Source of the DNA: Arthrobacter sp. Leaf337
GTDB taxonomy: Bacteria > Actinomycetota > Actinomycetes > Actinomycetales > Micrococcaceae
DNA: 50,466 bases
Reading direction: 5' to 3'
Assembly: GCF_001423745.1 (NCBI RefSeq)
Contig: NZ_LMPC01000021.1
Span: 1-50,466 of the forward strand
In this document: piece after piece, positions 1 through 7,613 of the stretch
Layout of the letters: each line of letters starts with the position of its first letter
Numbering within the stretch: the first letter of the stretch is position 1
The notes under the pieces: model-generated
Told to the model about the DNA's origin: nothing
Database searches by the model: none
What the model saw: the letters and a program-made list of their open reading frames with translations, nothing else
Position numbers and translations under genes: made by a program

Positions 1-1
1 C

Positions 2-505
2 AACATGGTCAAGGCCGCCGGCATGGAACTGTGCTGCGGTGCCCTGATCGGCATGGGCGAAACCCTGGAACAGCGCGCCGAACTCGCCGCCCAGCTCGCC
101 GCCCTCGAACCCCACGAAGTCCCCCTGAACTTCCTCAACCCCCGCCCCGGCACCCCGCTCGAAAACCAGGGCATCATGGACGGCAAGGACGCCCTGCGGG
201 CCATCGCGGCGTTTCGCCTCGCCATGCCCCGCACCGTCCTGCGCTACGCCGGCGGCCGGGAACTGACGCTCGGCGACCTCGGCACCCGCGAAGGCCTCAT
301 GGGCGGTATCAACGCCGTCATCGTCGGCAACTACCTCACCACCCTCGGCCGCCCCGCCACCGCCGACCGCGAAGGCCTCATGGGCGGTATCAACGCCGTC
401 ATCGTCGGCAACTACCTCACCACCCTCGGCCGCCCCGCCACCGCCGACCTCAACCTCCTCGTCGAGTTGAACATGCCCATCAAAGAACTCCAAAAGACAC
501 TATGA
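2..505 (+). CDS. bioB: Biotin synthase BioB, C-terminal part (5' end outside window)
   Basis: Radical-SAM enzyme that inserts sulfur into dethiobiotin, the last step of biotin synthesis. Only the C-terminal ~167 codons are present; the CxxxCxxC cluster lies upstream of the window. Recognisable BioB stretches are the [12 protein letters not shown] segment, the VLRYAGGRE segment (containing the Arg that in E. coli BioB ligates the 2Fe-2S cluster) and the C-terminal [11 protein letters not shown] region. That last region is exactly duplicated: 27 codons occur twice in tandem, in frame, so the protein is 27 residues longer than usual. The stop overlaps the ATG of the next gene (ATGA), showing translational coupling. 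Family identity is clear; whether the duplicated form is active is unknown. Confidence 0.93.
   Translation, partial: NMVKAAGMELCCGALIGMGETLEQRAELAAQLAALEPHEVPLNFLNPRPGTPLENQGIMDGKDALRAIAAFRLAMPRTVLRYAGGRELTLGDLGTREGLMGGINAVIVGNYLTTLGRPATADREGLMGGINAVIVGNYLTTLGRPATADLNLLVELNMPIKELQKTL
287..448 (+). repeat. Exact 81-bp tandem duplication inside bioB
   Basis: Copy 1 spans 287-367 and copy 2 spans 368-448. They are identical at nucleotide level and in frame (27 codons each, starting REGLMGG and ending PATAD). Perfect identity implies a very recent duplication or an assembly artefact. Confidence 0.97.
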
Positions 506-759
506 ACAGGGTTTCATCCACCGGCCGCTCAACCGCCGGCAACCCGGCGGACGCAGCCACCGCTAAGTTTTGCGGCCACTGCGGCGAGCCGTCCGACGGC
601 GGCGCCAGCCCGACGTCGGACGTTCACCTCCGCTGCGGCGAGCAACTCACCATGGAGCCGCCGCGCTACTGCGCCGCCTGCCGGCGCCGCATGAAGGTCC
701 AGGTGACACCGCTCGGCTGGAGCGCCGAATGCTCCCGGCACGGGGGGCTTGCACCATGA
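502..759 (+). CDS. bsaP: Biotin synthase auxiliary protein BsaP
   Basis: Small Cys-rich protein (85 aa) between bioB and bioA. In mycobacteria the homologue supports BioB activity, probably through its iron-sulfur cluster. The sequence shows a CGHCG motif near the N-terminus and a conserved C-terminal block ([16 protein letters not shown], then [10 protein letters not shown]), giving several paired cysteines. The ATG overlaps the bioB stop, and the gene's own stop overlaps the bioA start (ATGA), so expression should be stoichiometrically coupled to both. Identification rests on the motif and the position; a metal ligand role for the cysteines is inferred. Confidence 0.85.
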   Translation: MNRVSSTGRSTAGNPADAATAKFCGHCGEPSDGGASPTSDVHLRCGEQLTMEPPRYCAACRRRMKVQVTPLGWSAECSRHGGLAP

Positions 760-2111
760 CGGGCACGTCCATGGGCCTGATCGAGCGGGACCGCGCACGG
801 TTGTGGCACCCGTACGCCCCGGCGTCCCCGAACCTTCCGCTGTGGGAGGTTGAGGCGGCCGACGGCGTGCGGCTGCGGCTTCGCGGCGAGGACGGCGCAC
901 GCCATGAGGTGCTGGATGCGATGTCCTCGTGGTGGTCGGTGATCCACGGCTACCGCAACCCGGTGCTGGACGCCGCTGCAAAGCGGCAGCTGGAGAGTTT
1001 CAGCCACGTGATGTTCGGCGGCCTCACGCATGCCCCGGCGGTGGAACTGGCCGAGCGGCTGGCGGACATGGCGCCTTCCGCGCCCGGACGGCCGGGCCTG
1101 GAGCGGGTGTTCCTCGCGGATTCGGGTTCGGTGGCCGTGGAGGTTGCACTGAAGCTGGCGGTGCAGTTCCAGACCGCGTCCGGGCACCCTCAGCGGCAGC
1201 GGTTCCTGAGCATCCGCGGCGGTTACCACGGCGATACGTTCGCGGCGATGGGGGTCTGCGATCCCGTGGACGGCATGCATTCCGCGTTCCCGGGGCTGCT
1301 GGCCGGCAACGTGTTTGCGCCGCGTCCTCCGGCGGCAGCGTCAGCCACGCCCGAGTCCGTAAAGGCGTGGGCATCCGAGCTCGGCGACATCGCGGCTGCG
1401 CATTCCGGGGAGCTGGCTGCGATCATCGTCGAGCCGGTCCTTCAGGGTGCGGGCGGTATGCACGCCTACCCGGCCGCCTGCCTGACAGCGTTGCGGGAGG
1501 CGGCGGACCGGCACGGGCTGCTCCTTATTTTCGATGAGATCGCCACGGGTTTCGGGCGCACCGGCGAGCTTTTCGCGGCCGATCATGCGGGCGTCGTGCC
1601 GGACATCATGTGCGTGGGCAAGGCCCTGACCGGTGGCTACCTGACCCTGGCCGCCATGCTCTGCACAGCTGAGGTGGCGGCGATGGTTTCCAACGGCAAC
1701 GCCGGGGCGCTGCTGCACGGCCCGACCTTCATGGGCAACCCGCTGGCGTGTGCGGTGGCCAACGCCAGCCTCGGCATCCTTGACGACGGCGGCTGGCGCG
1801 CCGACGTCGCCCGGATCGGCGCGGCCCTGTTATCGGGGCTCTCCCCCGCCCTGGATCTTGAGGCCGTCCGGGATGTCCGCACCATCGGCGCCGTCGGAGT
1901 CATCGAGCTGCACGACGCCGTCGACGTCACCGCGGTGACCGCCGCGGCGATCCGGCACGGGGTCTGGGTCCGGCCGTTCCGGAACCTCGTTTACACCATG
2001 CCGCCGTACATCAGCACGGCGGCGGACGTTGACCAGATCACCGCGGGCATGACGGGCGCCGTCGCCGAAGTCCACGAGCGCGTCCCGGCACGGTCCGGGG
2101 GCGCGGCGTGA
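756..2111 (+). CDS. bioA: Adenosylmethionine-8-amino-7-oxononanoate aminotransferase BioA
   Basis: PLP-dependent class III aminotransferase converting KAPA to DAPA with SAM as amino donor. The 451-aa product has the BioA N-terminal LWHPY and SSWWSVIHGYRNP blocks (W-W of the SAM pocket), the FLADSGSVAVEVALK segment, the IFDEIATGFGRTG strand with the PLP-binding Asp, and the Schiff-base lysine at about residue 289 in CVGKALTGGY. The start at 756 overlaps the bsaP stop; an in-frame ATG at 771 is an alternative. The stop overlaps the GTG of bioF. Length and motifs are normal for the family. Confidence 0.96.
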   Translation: MTGTSMGLIERDRARLWHPYAPASPNLPLWEVEAADGVRLRLRGEDGARHEVLDAMSSWWSVIHGYRNPVLDAAAKRQLESFSHVMFGGLTHAPAVELAERLADMAPSAPGRPGLERVFLADSGSVAVEVALKLAVQFQTASGHPQRQRFLSIRGGYHGDTFAAMGVCDPVDGMHSAFPGLLAGNVFAPRPPAAASATPESVKAWASELGDIAAAHSGELAAIIVEPVLQGAGGMHAYPAACLTALREAADRHGLLLIFDEIATGFGRTGELFAADHAGVVPDIMCVGKALTGGYLTLAAMLCTAEVAAMVSNGNAGALLHGPTFMGNPLACAVANASLGILDDGGWRADVARIGAALLSGLSPALDLEAVRDVRTIGAVGVIELHDAVDVTAVTAAAIRHGVWVRPFRNLVYTMPPYISTAADVDQITAGMTGAVAEVHERVPARSGGAA

Positions 2112-3292
2112 GCAACTCGATGACCCAGTGGCTTGAGCGGCAGGCCGCAGTTCGGGACCGCCGGGGCCTGGTCCGCCGCCCGCTCGTCCGCGCCGCGGAC
2201 GAACAGTTCATCGACCTGGCCAGCAACGATTATCTGGGCCTCGCGGCGGACCCGCGGGTTGCCGGGGCGGCTGCGGCGGCCGCGTCGCTGTGGGGCGCGG
2301 GCGCAACGTCCTCGCGTCTGGTCGCCGGAACCACCCGGCTGCATCTGGACCTGGAGCAGGAACTGGCCATGCTGGCCGGGATGGAAACGGCGCTGGTGTT
2401 TTCCTCCGGCTACCTGGCCAATATCGGTGTGATCACGGCGCTCGGCGGCCCCGGGACCCTGATTGTGGCCGATGAACACTGCCACGCCTCGATGATCGAC
2501 GGATTCCGGCTCAGCCGCTCCCGCACCGAATCCTTCACCCACAACAGCGTGGCGGAAGCCCGCCGGCTGATTGCCGGCCGGCCGGAGCCGCGCGCGCTGA
2601 TCGCCGTCGAATCCCTCTACAGCGTCCTGGGCGACGAAGCCCCGCTCGCCGGGCTGCTGGCTTTGGCCGAGGAGCATGACGCCGTGCTGCTCATCGACGG
2701 GGCCCACAGCCTCGGAATCACCGGCGCCGGTGACTTTCAGGGCCGCGGTGCGGTGGCCGGGACAGCCCTCGCCGGGCATCCGAACGTAATCGTGACCGCG
2801 ACACTGTCCAAGGCCCTGGGCAGCCAGGGCGGAGCAGTCCTGGGCTCCGCGCTGCTGCGGGAACACCTCAGCAACCGTGCCCGGAGCTTCATCTTTGACA
2901 CCGGTCTGGCGCCCGCCTCCGCCGCAGCGGCCCTCGCTGCGGTGCGGATCATCCGGGAAGAGCCCTGGCGGGCCGGGTCCGTCCGGGACAACGCTGCGGC
3001 GCTGGCCGCCGGGCTCGCCCCTGCCCTGGAGGCCCGTGGTGCCACTATCCACCGGCCCGCTGTCGAGCAAACGGCGGGGGCCGTCCAGTCCATCGCCATG
3101 CCGTCGGCCGAATCGGCCCTGGCAGCCGCCGCCACCGCGCGCACCGCCGGCGTCCGGATCGGCTGCTTCCGCCCGCCGTCCGTCCCGGACGGGATTTCGC
3201 GGCTGCGGCTCACTGCCCGCGCCACCCTTACACCCGAGGAAATCGAAGACAGCTGCGCCGTGCTGCGCGGCATTTTGGAGGAACTTCCATGA
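2108..3292 (+). CDS. bioF: 8-amino-7-oxononanoate synthase BioF
   Basis: PLP enzyme of the alpha-oxoamine synthase family; condenses pimeloyl thioester with alanine to give KAPA. The 394-aa product carries the ASNDYLGLA block, the GAGATSSRLVAGTT substrate region, LIDGAHSLG (PLP-binding Asp-Ala-His) and the PLP lysine at about residue 235 in ATLSKALGSQGG. It starts with GTG overlapping the bioA stop (GTGA) and ends overlapping bioD (ATGA). Its acyl substrate could be supplied by the P450 encoded two genes downstream, as BioI does in Bacillus; that link is inference. Confidence 0.95.
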   Translation: MSNSMTQWLERQAAVRDRRGLVRRPLVRAADEQFIDLASNDYLGLAADPRVAGAAAAAASLWGAGATSSRLVAGTTRLHLDLEQELAMLAGMETALVFSSGYLANIGVITALGGPGTLIVADEHCHASMIDGFRLSRSRTESFTHNSVAEARRLIAGRPEPRALIAVESLYSVLGDEAPLAGLLALAEEHDAVLLIDGAHSLGITGAGDFQGRGAVAGTALAGHPNVIVTATLSKALGSQGGAVLGSALLREHLSNRARSFIFDTGLAPASAAAALAAVRIIREEPWRAGSVRDNAAALAAGLAPALEARGATIHRPAVEQTAGAVQSIAMPSAESALAAAATARTAGVRIGCFRPPSVPDGISRLRLTARATLTPEEIEDSCAVLRGILEELP

Positions 3293-3966
3293 ACCTGCCC
3301 GCCATCATCCTGGTCACCGGTACCGACACCGGCGTCGGTAAAACCATCACGACGGCGGCCCTCGCCGCCGTCCTCCACGGAATGGGGCGCAGCGTCGCGG
3401 TTTACAAACCGTGCCAGTCAGGCGCAGCCGCCGGTGATTCCGACACGACCGAAATTGTCCGGCTCGCCGGTGTCGTGACAGCAGAAACCGGAGTCGTCCT
3501 GCAGGAGCCGCTGGCTCCTGTCGCCGCTGCTGCCGTCGACGGAACTCCGCTTCCCCGGGTTGTTGCGCATGCAGACCGGGTCCGCGAGCTGGCTGCGTCC
3601 CACGACCACGTCCTGGTTGAGGGCGCAGGCGGTCTGCTCGTGGAACTGGATTCCGGCGGCGGCACCCTGGCGGACCTCGGATCGCTCCTGACCGCGGCAT
3701 TTGTGCTCGTCGCCCGGCCGGCCCTCGGCACCCTGAACCACACCGCCCTGACCCTCGAAGCGCTGGCCGTGCGAGACCTTCGGGTTCTCGGTGTGGTGCT
3801 CGGAAGCTGGCCCGGATACCCTGACTTCGTCCACCACAGCAACCGGAAAGTGCTCGAGACGCTGCGGGTGCCTTTCCTGGGGGTGCTTCCCGAGGGGGCC
3901 TCGGAACTGTCCCCGGCCGATTTCCGGGCCGAAGCCGCTGCCTGGCTGAACGGCCTGCCCGCATGA
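3289..3966 (+). CDS. bioD: ATP-dependent dethiobiotin synthetase BioD
   Basis: Closes the ureido ring of dethiobiotin from DAPA, CO2 and ATP. The 225-aa protein has the P-loop GTDTGVGKT at residues 11-19, the AVYKPCQSG segment (catalytic Lys and substrate loop) and VLVEGAGGLLVEL (Mg/nucleotide loop). An SD-like GGAGG lies 6 nt before the ATG, inside bioF. The stop overlaps the ATG of the P450 gene, so the two are translated in tandem. Confidence 0.95.
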   Translation: MNLPAIILVTGTDTGVGKTITTAALAAVLHGMGRSVAVYKPCQSGAAAGDSDTTEIVRLAGVVTAETGVVLQEPLAPVAAAAVDGTPLPRVVAHADRVRELAASHDHVLVEGAGGLLVELDSGGGTLADLGSLLTAAFVLVARPALGTLNHTALTLEALAVRDLRVLGVVLGSWPGYPDFVHHSNRKVLETLRVPFLGVLPEGASELSPADFRAEAAAWLNGLPA

Positions 3967-5186
3967 ACCCGGTGATGATGACCGCGGGTCCCGCGCCGCT
4001 GGTGCAGGAAGAGACGGACGTCACGGGTCAGACTGCCGGTGCCGGCCGGGCGCGTTGCCCGTACCTCGTGGTGCGCGATCCTGACGCGGTCCGTGACGTA
4101 CTGCACCGGCCCACCGACTTCAGTCCGGCAAATGCCTTGATCGCGGTAACCCCACTGGCAGGGCCTGCCCTGCGAGTGCTGCAGCGCGTCCGCTTTGCGC
4201 TGCCTCCAGTCCTGGCCAGCAACGACACGGACACGCACGCCGGGATCCGCAAGGTCGTGGCCGGTTTCTTCACTCCTGCCACCGTCGCCGCCATGGAGCC
4301 TCGGATCCGTGAACTGGCCCGGGAAGCGGCACAGAACACTGCGGACCAGCTCCACTCCTCCGGCCAAGTCGAATTGGTGCAGACTGTCGCGGCGTTTACC
4401 CCGGCAGTCGTGATGCTTGAACTCCTCGGGCTGCCCGTTCGGGACCTTGCCGATCTCAAGCGCTGGGGCCTTGACTCCATGGAGTTGTTCTGGGGGTGGC
4501 CCGACGAGGCCCGGCAACTTGAATTGGCCCGGAGCGCTGCCGATTTCTATGTCTGGCTGCGGAAGCTCGTCGCGGAATCCCTGACGGCGCCCGGACGCAA
4601 CCTGTTCAAGTCCCTGGCGGAGCACGGCCTGACCGGGCCGGAAATCTGTTCGCTGGGCTACTTCCTGCTGATCGCCGGACAGGAGACAACCACCCAGCTG
4701 ATCAGCACCACCCTGTTCCGTCTCCTGGAGGGGTCCGCACCGGTGAGCTGGAGGAATGCGGCGTCCGAATCAGGCTCCCGGACCATGGTCCGGCACGTGC
4801 TGGCCACCGAATCGTCCGTCCCCACCTGGCGACGCGTTGCAGCCCACGACACGAACCTCGCCGGCGACCCGATCCCGGCCGGCGCCGAAATCCTCCTCGA
4901 ACTGAGCGGCAACCACATCACCGCACCGGCCGCACCCGGAAGCTCATCCATTCCTGCCCAGGCGGCCGGGCACGGACAATCCACCGGCTACGGCTTGGTT
5001 TTTGGCTCCGGCATCCACCGCTGCCTCGGAGCAAAGCTCGCAGAACTCGAGGCGGCCGTCATCGTCCAGGAAACTGCTGCCGCGTTACCTCTCATCCAGC
5101 TGCGGGAGCAGGAACCTGAATGGATCCGGTTCTTGTCCTTCCAAGCCCCACAGAAGGTCCTTGCATCGAGCGCAGGTGTTGACTGA
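3963..5186 (+). CDS. Cytochrome P450 lacking the ExxR motif, coupled to bioD
   Basis: 407-aa P450-fold protein. Seen: C-helix segment with H92 and R96, an I-helix AGQETT at 238-243 (oxygen-activation Thr) and an intact heme loop FGSGIHRCLG at 347-356 (Cys354). In the K-helix, where bacterial P450s read ExxR, this protein has HVLA (278-281), so both invariant residues are gone, while the following SSVPTWRRVA and IPAGAEILL segments align normally. The start overlaps the bioD stop. By position it may make or trim a biotin precursor like Bacillus BioI, but loss of ExxR also allows an altered or non-monooxygenase function. Streptomyces CYP157 members are a known ExxR-less precedent. Confidence 0.85.
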   Translation: MNPVMMTAGPAPLVQEETDVTGQTAGAGRARCPYLVVRDPDAVRDVLHRPTDFSPANALIAVTPLAGPALRVLQRVRFALPPVLASNDTDTHAGIRKVVAGFFTPATVAAMEPRIRELAREAAQNTADQLHSSGQVELVQTVAAFTPAVVMLELLGLPVRDLADLKRWGLDSMELFWGWPDEARQLELARSAADFYVWLRKLVAESLTAPGRNLFKSLAEHGLTGPEICSLGYFLLIAGQETTTQLISTTLFRLLEGSAPVSWRNAASESGSRTMVRHVLATESSVPTWRRVAAHDTNLAGDPIPAGAEILLELSGNHITAPAAPGSSSIPAQAAGHGQSTGYGLVFGSGIHRCLGAKLAELEAAVIVQETAAALPLIQLREQEPEWIRFLSFQAPQKVLASSAGVD

Positions 5187-5370
5187 AGAGGTGTTGTCCT
5201 TCGGGGGTTGCGTCCGGCGCCGATCGGATCCTTACTTATGGGAGGAGCCCATGCCACCGCGTAAAGCGGGCTTAACGGTACCTCTGCACGCCCGGGTTTC
5301 ATCCCGGAGCCGCGTGACAAGCAGACCGAAGCGGCAAGGCCACTCCACCGTCTGATATTGGAGGATCAAC

Positions 5371-5655
5371 ATGTTCGCTAGAGTCAGCACGTACCGCCCC
5401 GGCCCTGAAAGCTCCGGAACGCCCTCGGAAGAGACCATCAACCGTGTACTTGAGTTGCCGGGGTGCCGCGGCATCTACTATTTGTTCGGCCAGGACAACA
5501 ATTCTTTGTCCATAACCCTCTGGGAGGACGCGAAAGCACTGGCGGCAAGCCAGCAGCCTGCCGACCGTATCCGCTCGGAAACCAGCGCCGAGCAGCATAT
5601 GCAAATCCTCAAAGTGGAGGAGTACGAAGTGCTTACGAACCAGCTCAAGGAGTGA
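5371..5655 (+). CDS. Small antibiotic-biosynthesis-monooxygenase-fold protein
   Basis: 94-aa protein with the layout of a single dimeric alpha/beta-barrel (ABM-like) domain: FARVSTYRPGPE strand, a helix, CRGIYYLFGQDNNSLSITLWED strands, then a helix with AALAAS-like packing. Members act as heme or quinone monooxygenases, or have no known activity. The start is supported by GGAGG at 5361-5365, six nt before the ATG. A 184-nt gap separates it from the P450, so it may be co-transcribed or have its own promoter. No catalytic assignment is possible. Confidence 0.7.
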   Translation: MFARVSTYRPGPESSGTPSEETINRVLELPGCRGIYYLFGQDNNSLSITLWEDAKALAASQQPADRIRSETSAEQHMQILKVEEYEVLTNQLKE

Positions 5656-5708
5656 CCCTCAGCCGGAGAAGCCGCCGCGGCTACGCCGAAAGCACCGGGT
5701 CCTGCCGC

Positions 5709-5924
5709 TCACCATATCTGGCGTTCACGGGTCATTCCGAACGGCACACAGTCGTTTAGTTCGACCGTGAACTGGTGCGAATTAAGGCGAGTAACCAGAA
5801 TTCCGCGACGTTCGCGGACGGCCGCCGCTCTTACCGTTTTCACTGCTGCATCGAGTTGGCCTTCCATACTCGACCGGTCCCCAACGGTAACCGTCACCGG
5901 TAGCTCAAGAGTGCTGATTGTCAT
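5709..5924 (-). CDS. Small conserved-looking protein of unknown function
   Basis: 71 aa from the ATG at 5924, chosen because GGAAGGA sits just upstream; an extended frame begins at 5978. The protein is soluble and mixed alpha/beta (VTVTVGD strand, a helix DAAVKTVRAAAVRERR, then GILVTRLNSHQFTVEL strands). It is not a family I recognise. It is divergent from the MHS transporter, and the intervening region contains the first TACGAAC-type operator, so it probably belongs to the TetR regulon. It converges on the ABM-fold gene. Confidence 0.55.
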   Translation of the reverse strand: MTISTLELPVTVTVGDRSSMEGQLDAAVKTVRAAAVRERRGILVTRLNSHQFTVELNDCVPFGMTRERQIW

Positions 5925-5968
5925 GGATGTTCCTTCCGGAAAGAACGCGGATCCCATTCTCAGGTGTA

Positions 5969-6005
5969 TTGACTCCAATCCTAAACATACGTACGCTTGT
6001 TCGTA
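5969..6005 (+). promoter_or_regulatory. TetR-type operator 1 overlapping a putative promoter of the MHS transporter
   Basis: TACGTACGCTTGTTCGTA at 5988-6005 is the reverse complement of operator 2 with one mismatch. A TTGACT hexamer at 5969-5974, 17 nt before TACGCT (5992-5997), could be the -35/-10 pair on the plus strand, so the operator would cover the -10. The site is conserved; the promoter is inferred. Confidence 0.65.
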
Positions 6006-6089
6006 GTGGGGATGTGAGTTAGATCATCACGATGATCCCCGAATATCGTGAGCAGCGGCGGCAGCAGCCGCCAGATGCAAGGAGGCATC

Positions 6090-7430
6090 TTGAGCACTAT
6101 CCAGAGCCGCGCACCCAAGAAGGACTCGTCGGTCAAAACGGTGCGCGCGTCAATGATCGGAACCGTCGTGGAGTACTACGATTTCGGCATCTACGGCTAT
6201 ATGGCCACCGTCCTCGCGGCGCTGTTCTTCGTCAAGGGTGATCCTGCAGCGGGGCTGTTGGGAACCTTTGCAACGTTTGCTGTCGCCTTTATCGTCCGCA
6301 TCCCAGGAGGCATTCTCTTCGGCCACATAGGCGACAAGTACGGGCGCAAGCGTGCGCTGTCCTGGACGATTCTGCTGATGGCAGGGGCGACAGCGGCCAT
6401 TGGCCTGCTGCCGAACTACCTGACTCTTGGCGTCTGGGCAACTGTGATCCTCGTGCTGTGCCGTTGCCTCCAAGGGATCGCCGCCGGCGGTGAACTCGGC
6501 GGCGCAATGGCCTTTGTGGCGGAGAAATCGCCGGCCCACGCCCGCGGGTTCCAGACTTCCATCGTGAACGCAGGGACCTATATCGGCTCCCTGTCCGCTT
6601 CCCTTGTCGCGTTACTTCTCAACACGGTCTTCAGTCCGGAGCAGGTCCTGGACATCGCATGGCGCATCCCGTTCCTGCTCAGCCTGGTGCTCGGCCTGGT
6701 AGGTATCTGGCTTCGGACACAGCTCCATGACACTGACTCATTCCTTGAGATGCAGGCCAAAAATGAAATTGCCGAGGTTCCCTTTAAGGCGCTCGTCAGC
6801 AGGGCAAAAGGCACCATCCTGAAGATCACGGGCCTCGGAGCGTTCATCGTGGGCGGATACTACGTCTGCTCGATCTACGCTGCGTCCTACATGCAGACCA
6901 GCGGCCACCTCACGGCCCAGCAGGCGTTCTGGTCGACCTGTGTTTCCCTCACGGTCGGCGTCGGCATGCTCATGCTCTCCGGCCATCTTGGGGACCGCTT
7001 TGGACGCAAACGCCTCATGACCATCGGCGTCGCTGTCGGTCTTGTCGGCGCCGTGCCCGCATTCATGCTCATGGCCAGCGGTACGCCTTTCCTGGCCACC
7101 TGCGGGCAGGTTCTCCTGGTGAGTGCCGTGGCGACGGTCTCCGGCAGCTCCTTCTCCACCTATGCAGAACTGCTTGAGCCGCAGTTCCGGTACACCGGCA
7201 TCGCGCTGGGCAACAACCTGACAAACCTCACCCTCGGCGGCACCGCGCCGTTCTTCTGCGAGTTGCTGATCCGGGCCACCGGCTCAACGTTGTCCCCGGC
7301 GTTCTACATGATCGGATGCGCCGCCCTCACCGCACTGGCGCTGTTCTTCATCCCGGAAACCAGCCCGGCGAAGCGAAAGCCAATCGGCTCGGACGTGGTG
7401 CAAGAACTTAAAGAACCCCAGCACCACTAG
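6090..7430 (+). CDS. MFS transporter, metabolite:H+ symporter (MHS) family
   Basis: About 446 aa, 12 predicted membrane helices, probable proton-coupled uptake of an organic acid at the cytoplasmic membrane. Family marks: SMIGTVVEYYDFGIYGYMA in TM1, GHIGDKYGRKRAL after TM2, LQGIAAGGELGGA in TM4-5 and a second GHLGDRFGRKRLM loop. I chose the TTG at 6090 because AAGGAGG (6079-6085) lies 4 nt before it; GTG 6048 and ATG 6075 are in-frame alternatives. A strong terminator follows at 7477. It is the likely import step for the substrate of the catabolic cluster. Confidence 0.88.
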   Translation: MSTIQSRAPKKDSSVKTVRASMIGTVVEYYDFGIYGYMATVLAALFFVKGDPAAGLLGTFATFAVAFIVRIPGGILFGHIGDKYGRKRALSWTILLMAGATAAIGLLPNYLTLGVWATVILVLCRCLQGIAAGGELGGAMAFVAEKSPAHARGFQTSIVNAGTYIGSLSASLVALLLNTVFSPEQVLDIAWRIPFLLSLVLGLVGIWLRTQLHDTDSFLEMQAKNEIAEVPFKALVSRAKGTILKITGLGAFIVGGYYVCSIYAASYMQTSGHLTAQQAFWSTCVSLTVGVGMLMLSGHLGDRFGRKRLMTIGVAVGLVGAVPAFMLMASGTPFLATCGQVLLVSAVATVSGSSFSTYAELLEPQFRYTGIALGNNLTNLTLGGTAPFFCELLIRATGSTLSPAFYMIGCAALTALALFFIPETSPAKRKPIGSDVVQELKEPQHH

Positions 7431-7476
7431 GACTGCTCAGGCTGCCCGGCCGCGAAGAGCACAGCACGGAAAGAGG

Positions 7477-7509
7477 CTGGCCCGGTACCGTTCGACGGTA
7501 CCGGGCCAG
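7477..7509 (+). terminator. Rho-independent terminator after the MHS gene
   Basis: Perfect 14-bp stem (CTGGCCCGGTACCG paired across a TTCGA loop) followed by TTGCTTTG. It may also stop the convergent acyl-CoA ligase transcript. Confidence 0.8.
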
Positions 7510-7613
7510 TTGCTTTGTACATGCCACACGCTAAGGACCTCTGCGGATGCTTCCGCAAGGGGTTCTTGGCGAGCGAACAAACCCGGAGTGCAGGCTTGCC
7601 CTATTTCGATTGT

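Noticed and set aside
5187..5370. Riboswitch-like leader before the ABM-fold gene
   Set aside because: Hairpins are possible, but no known consensus could be matched.
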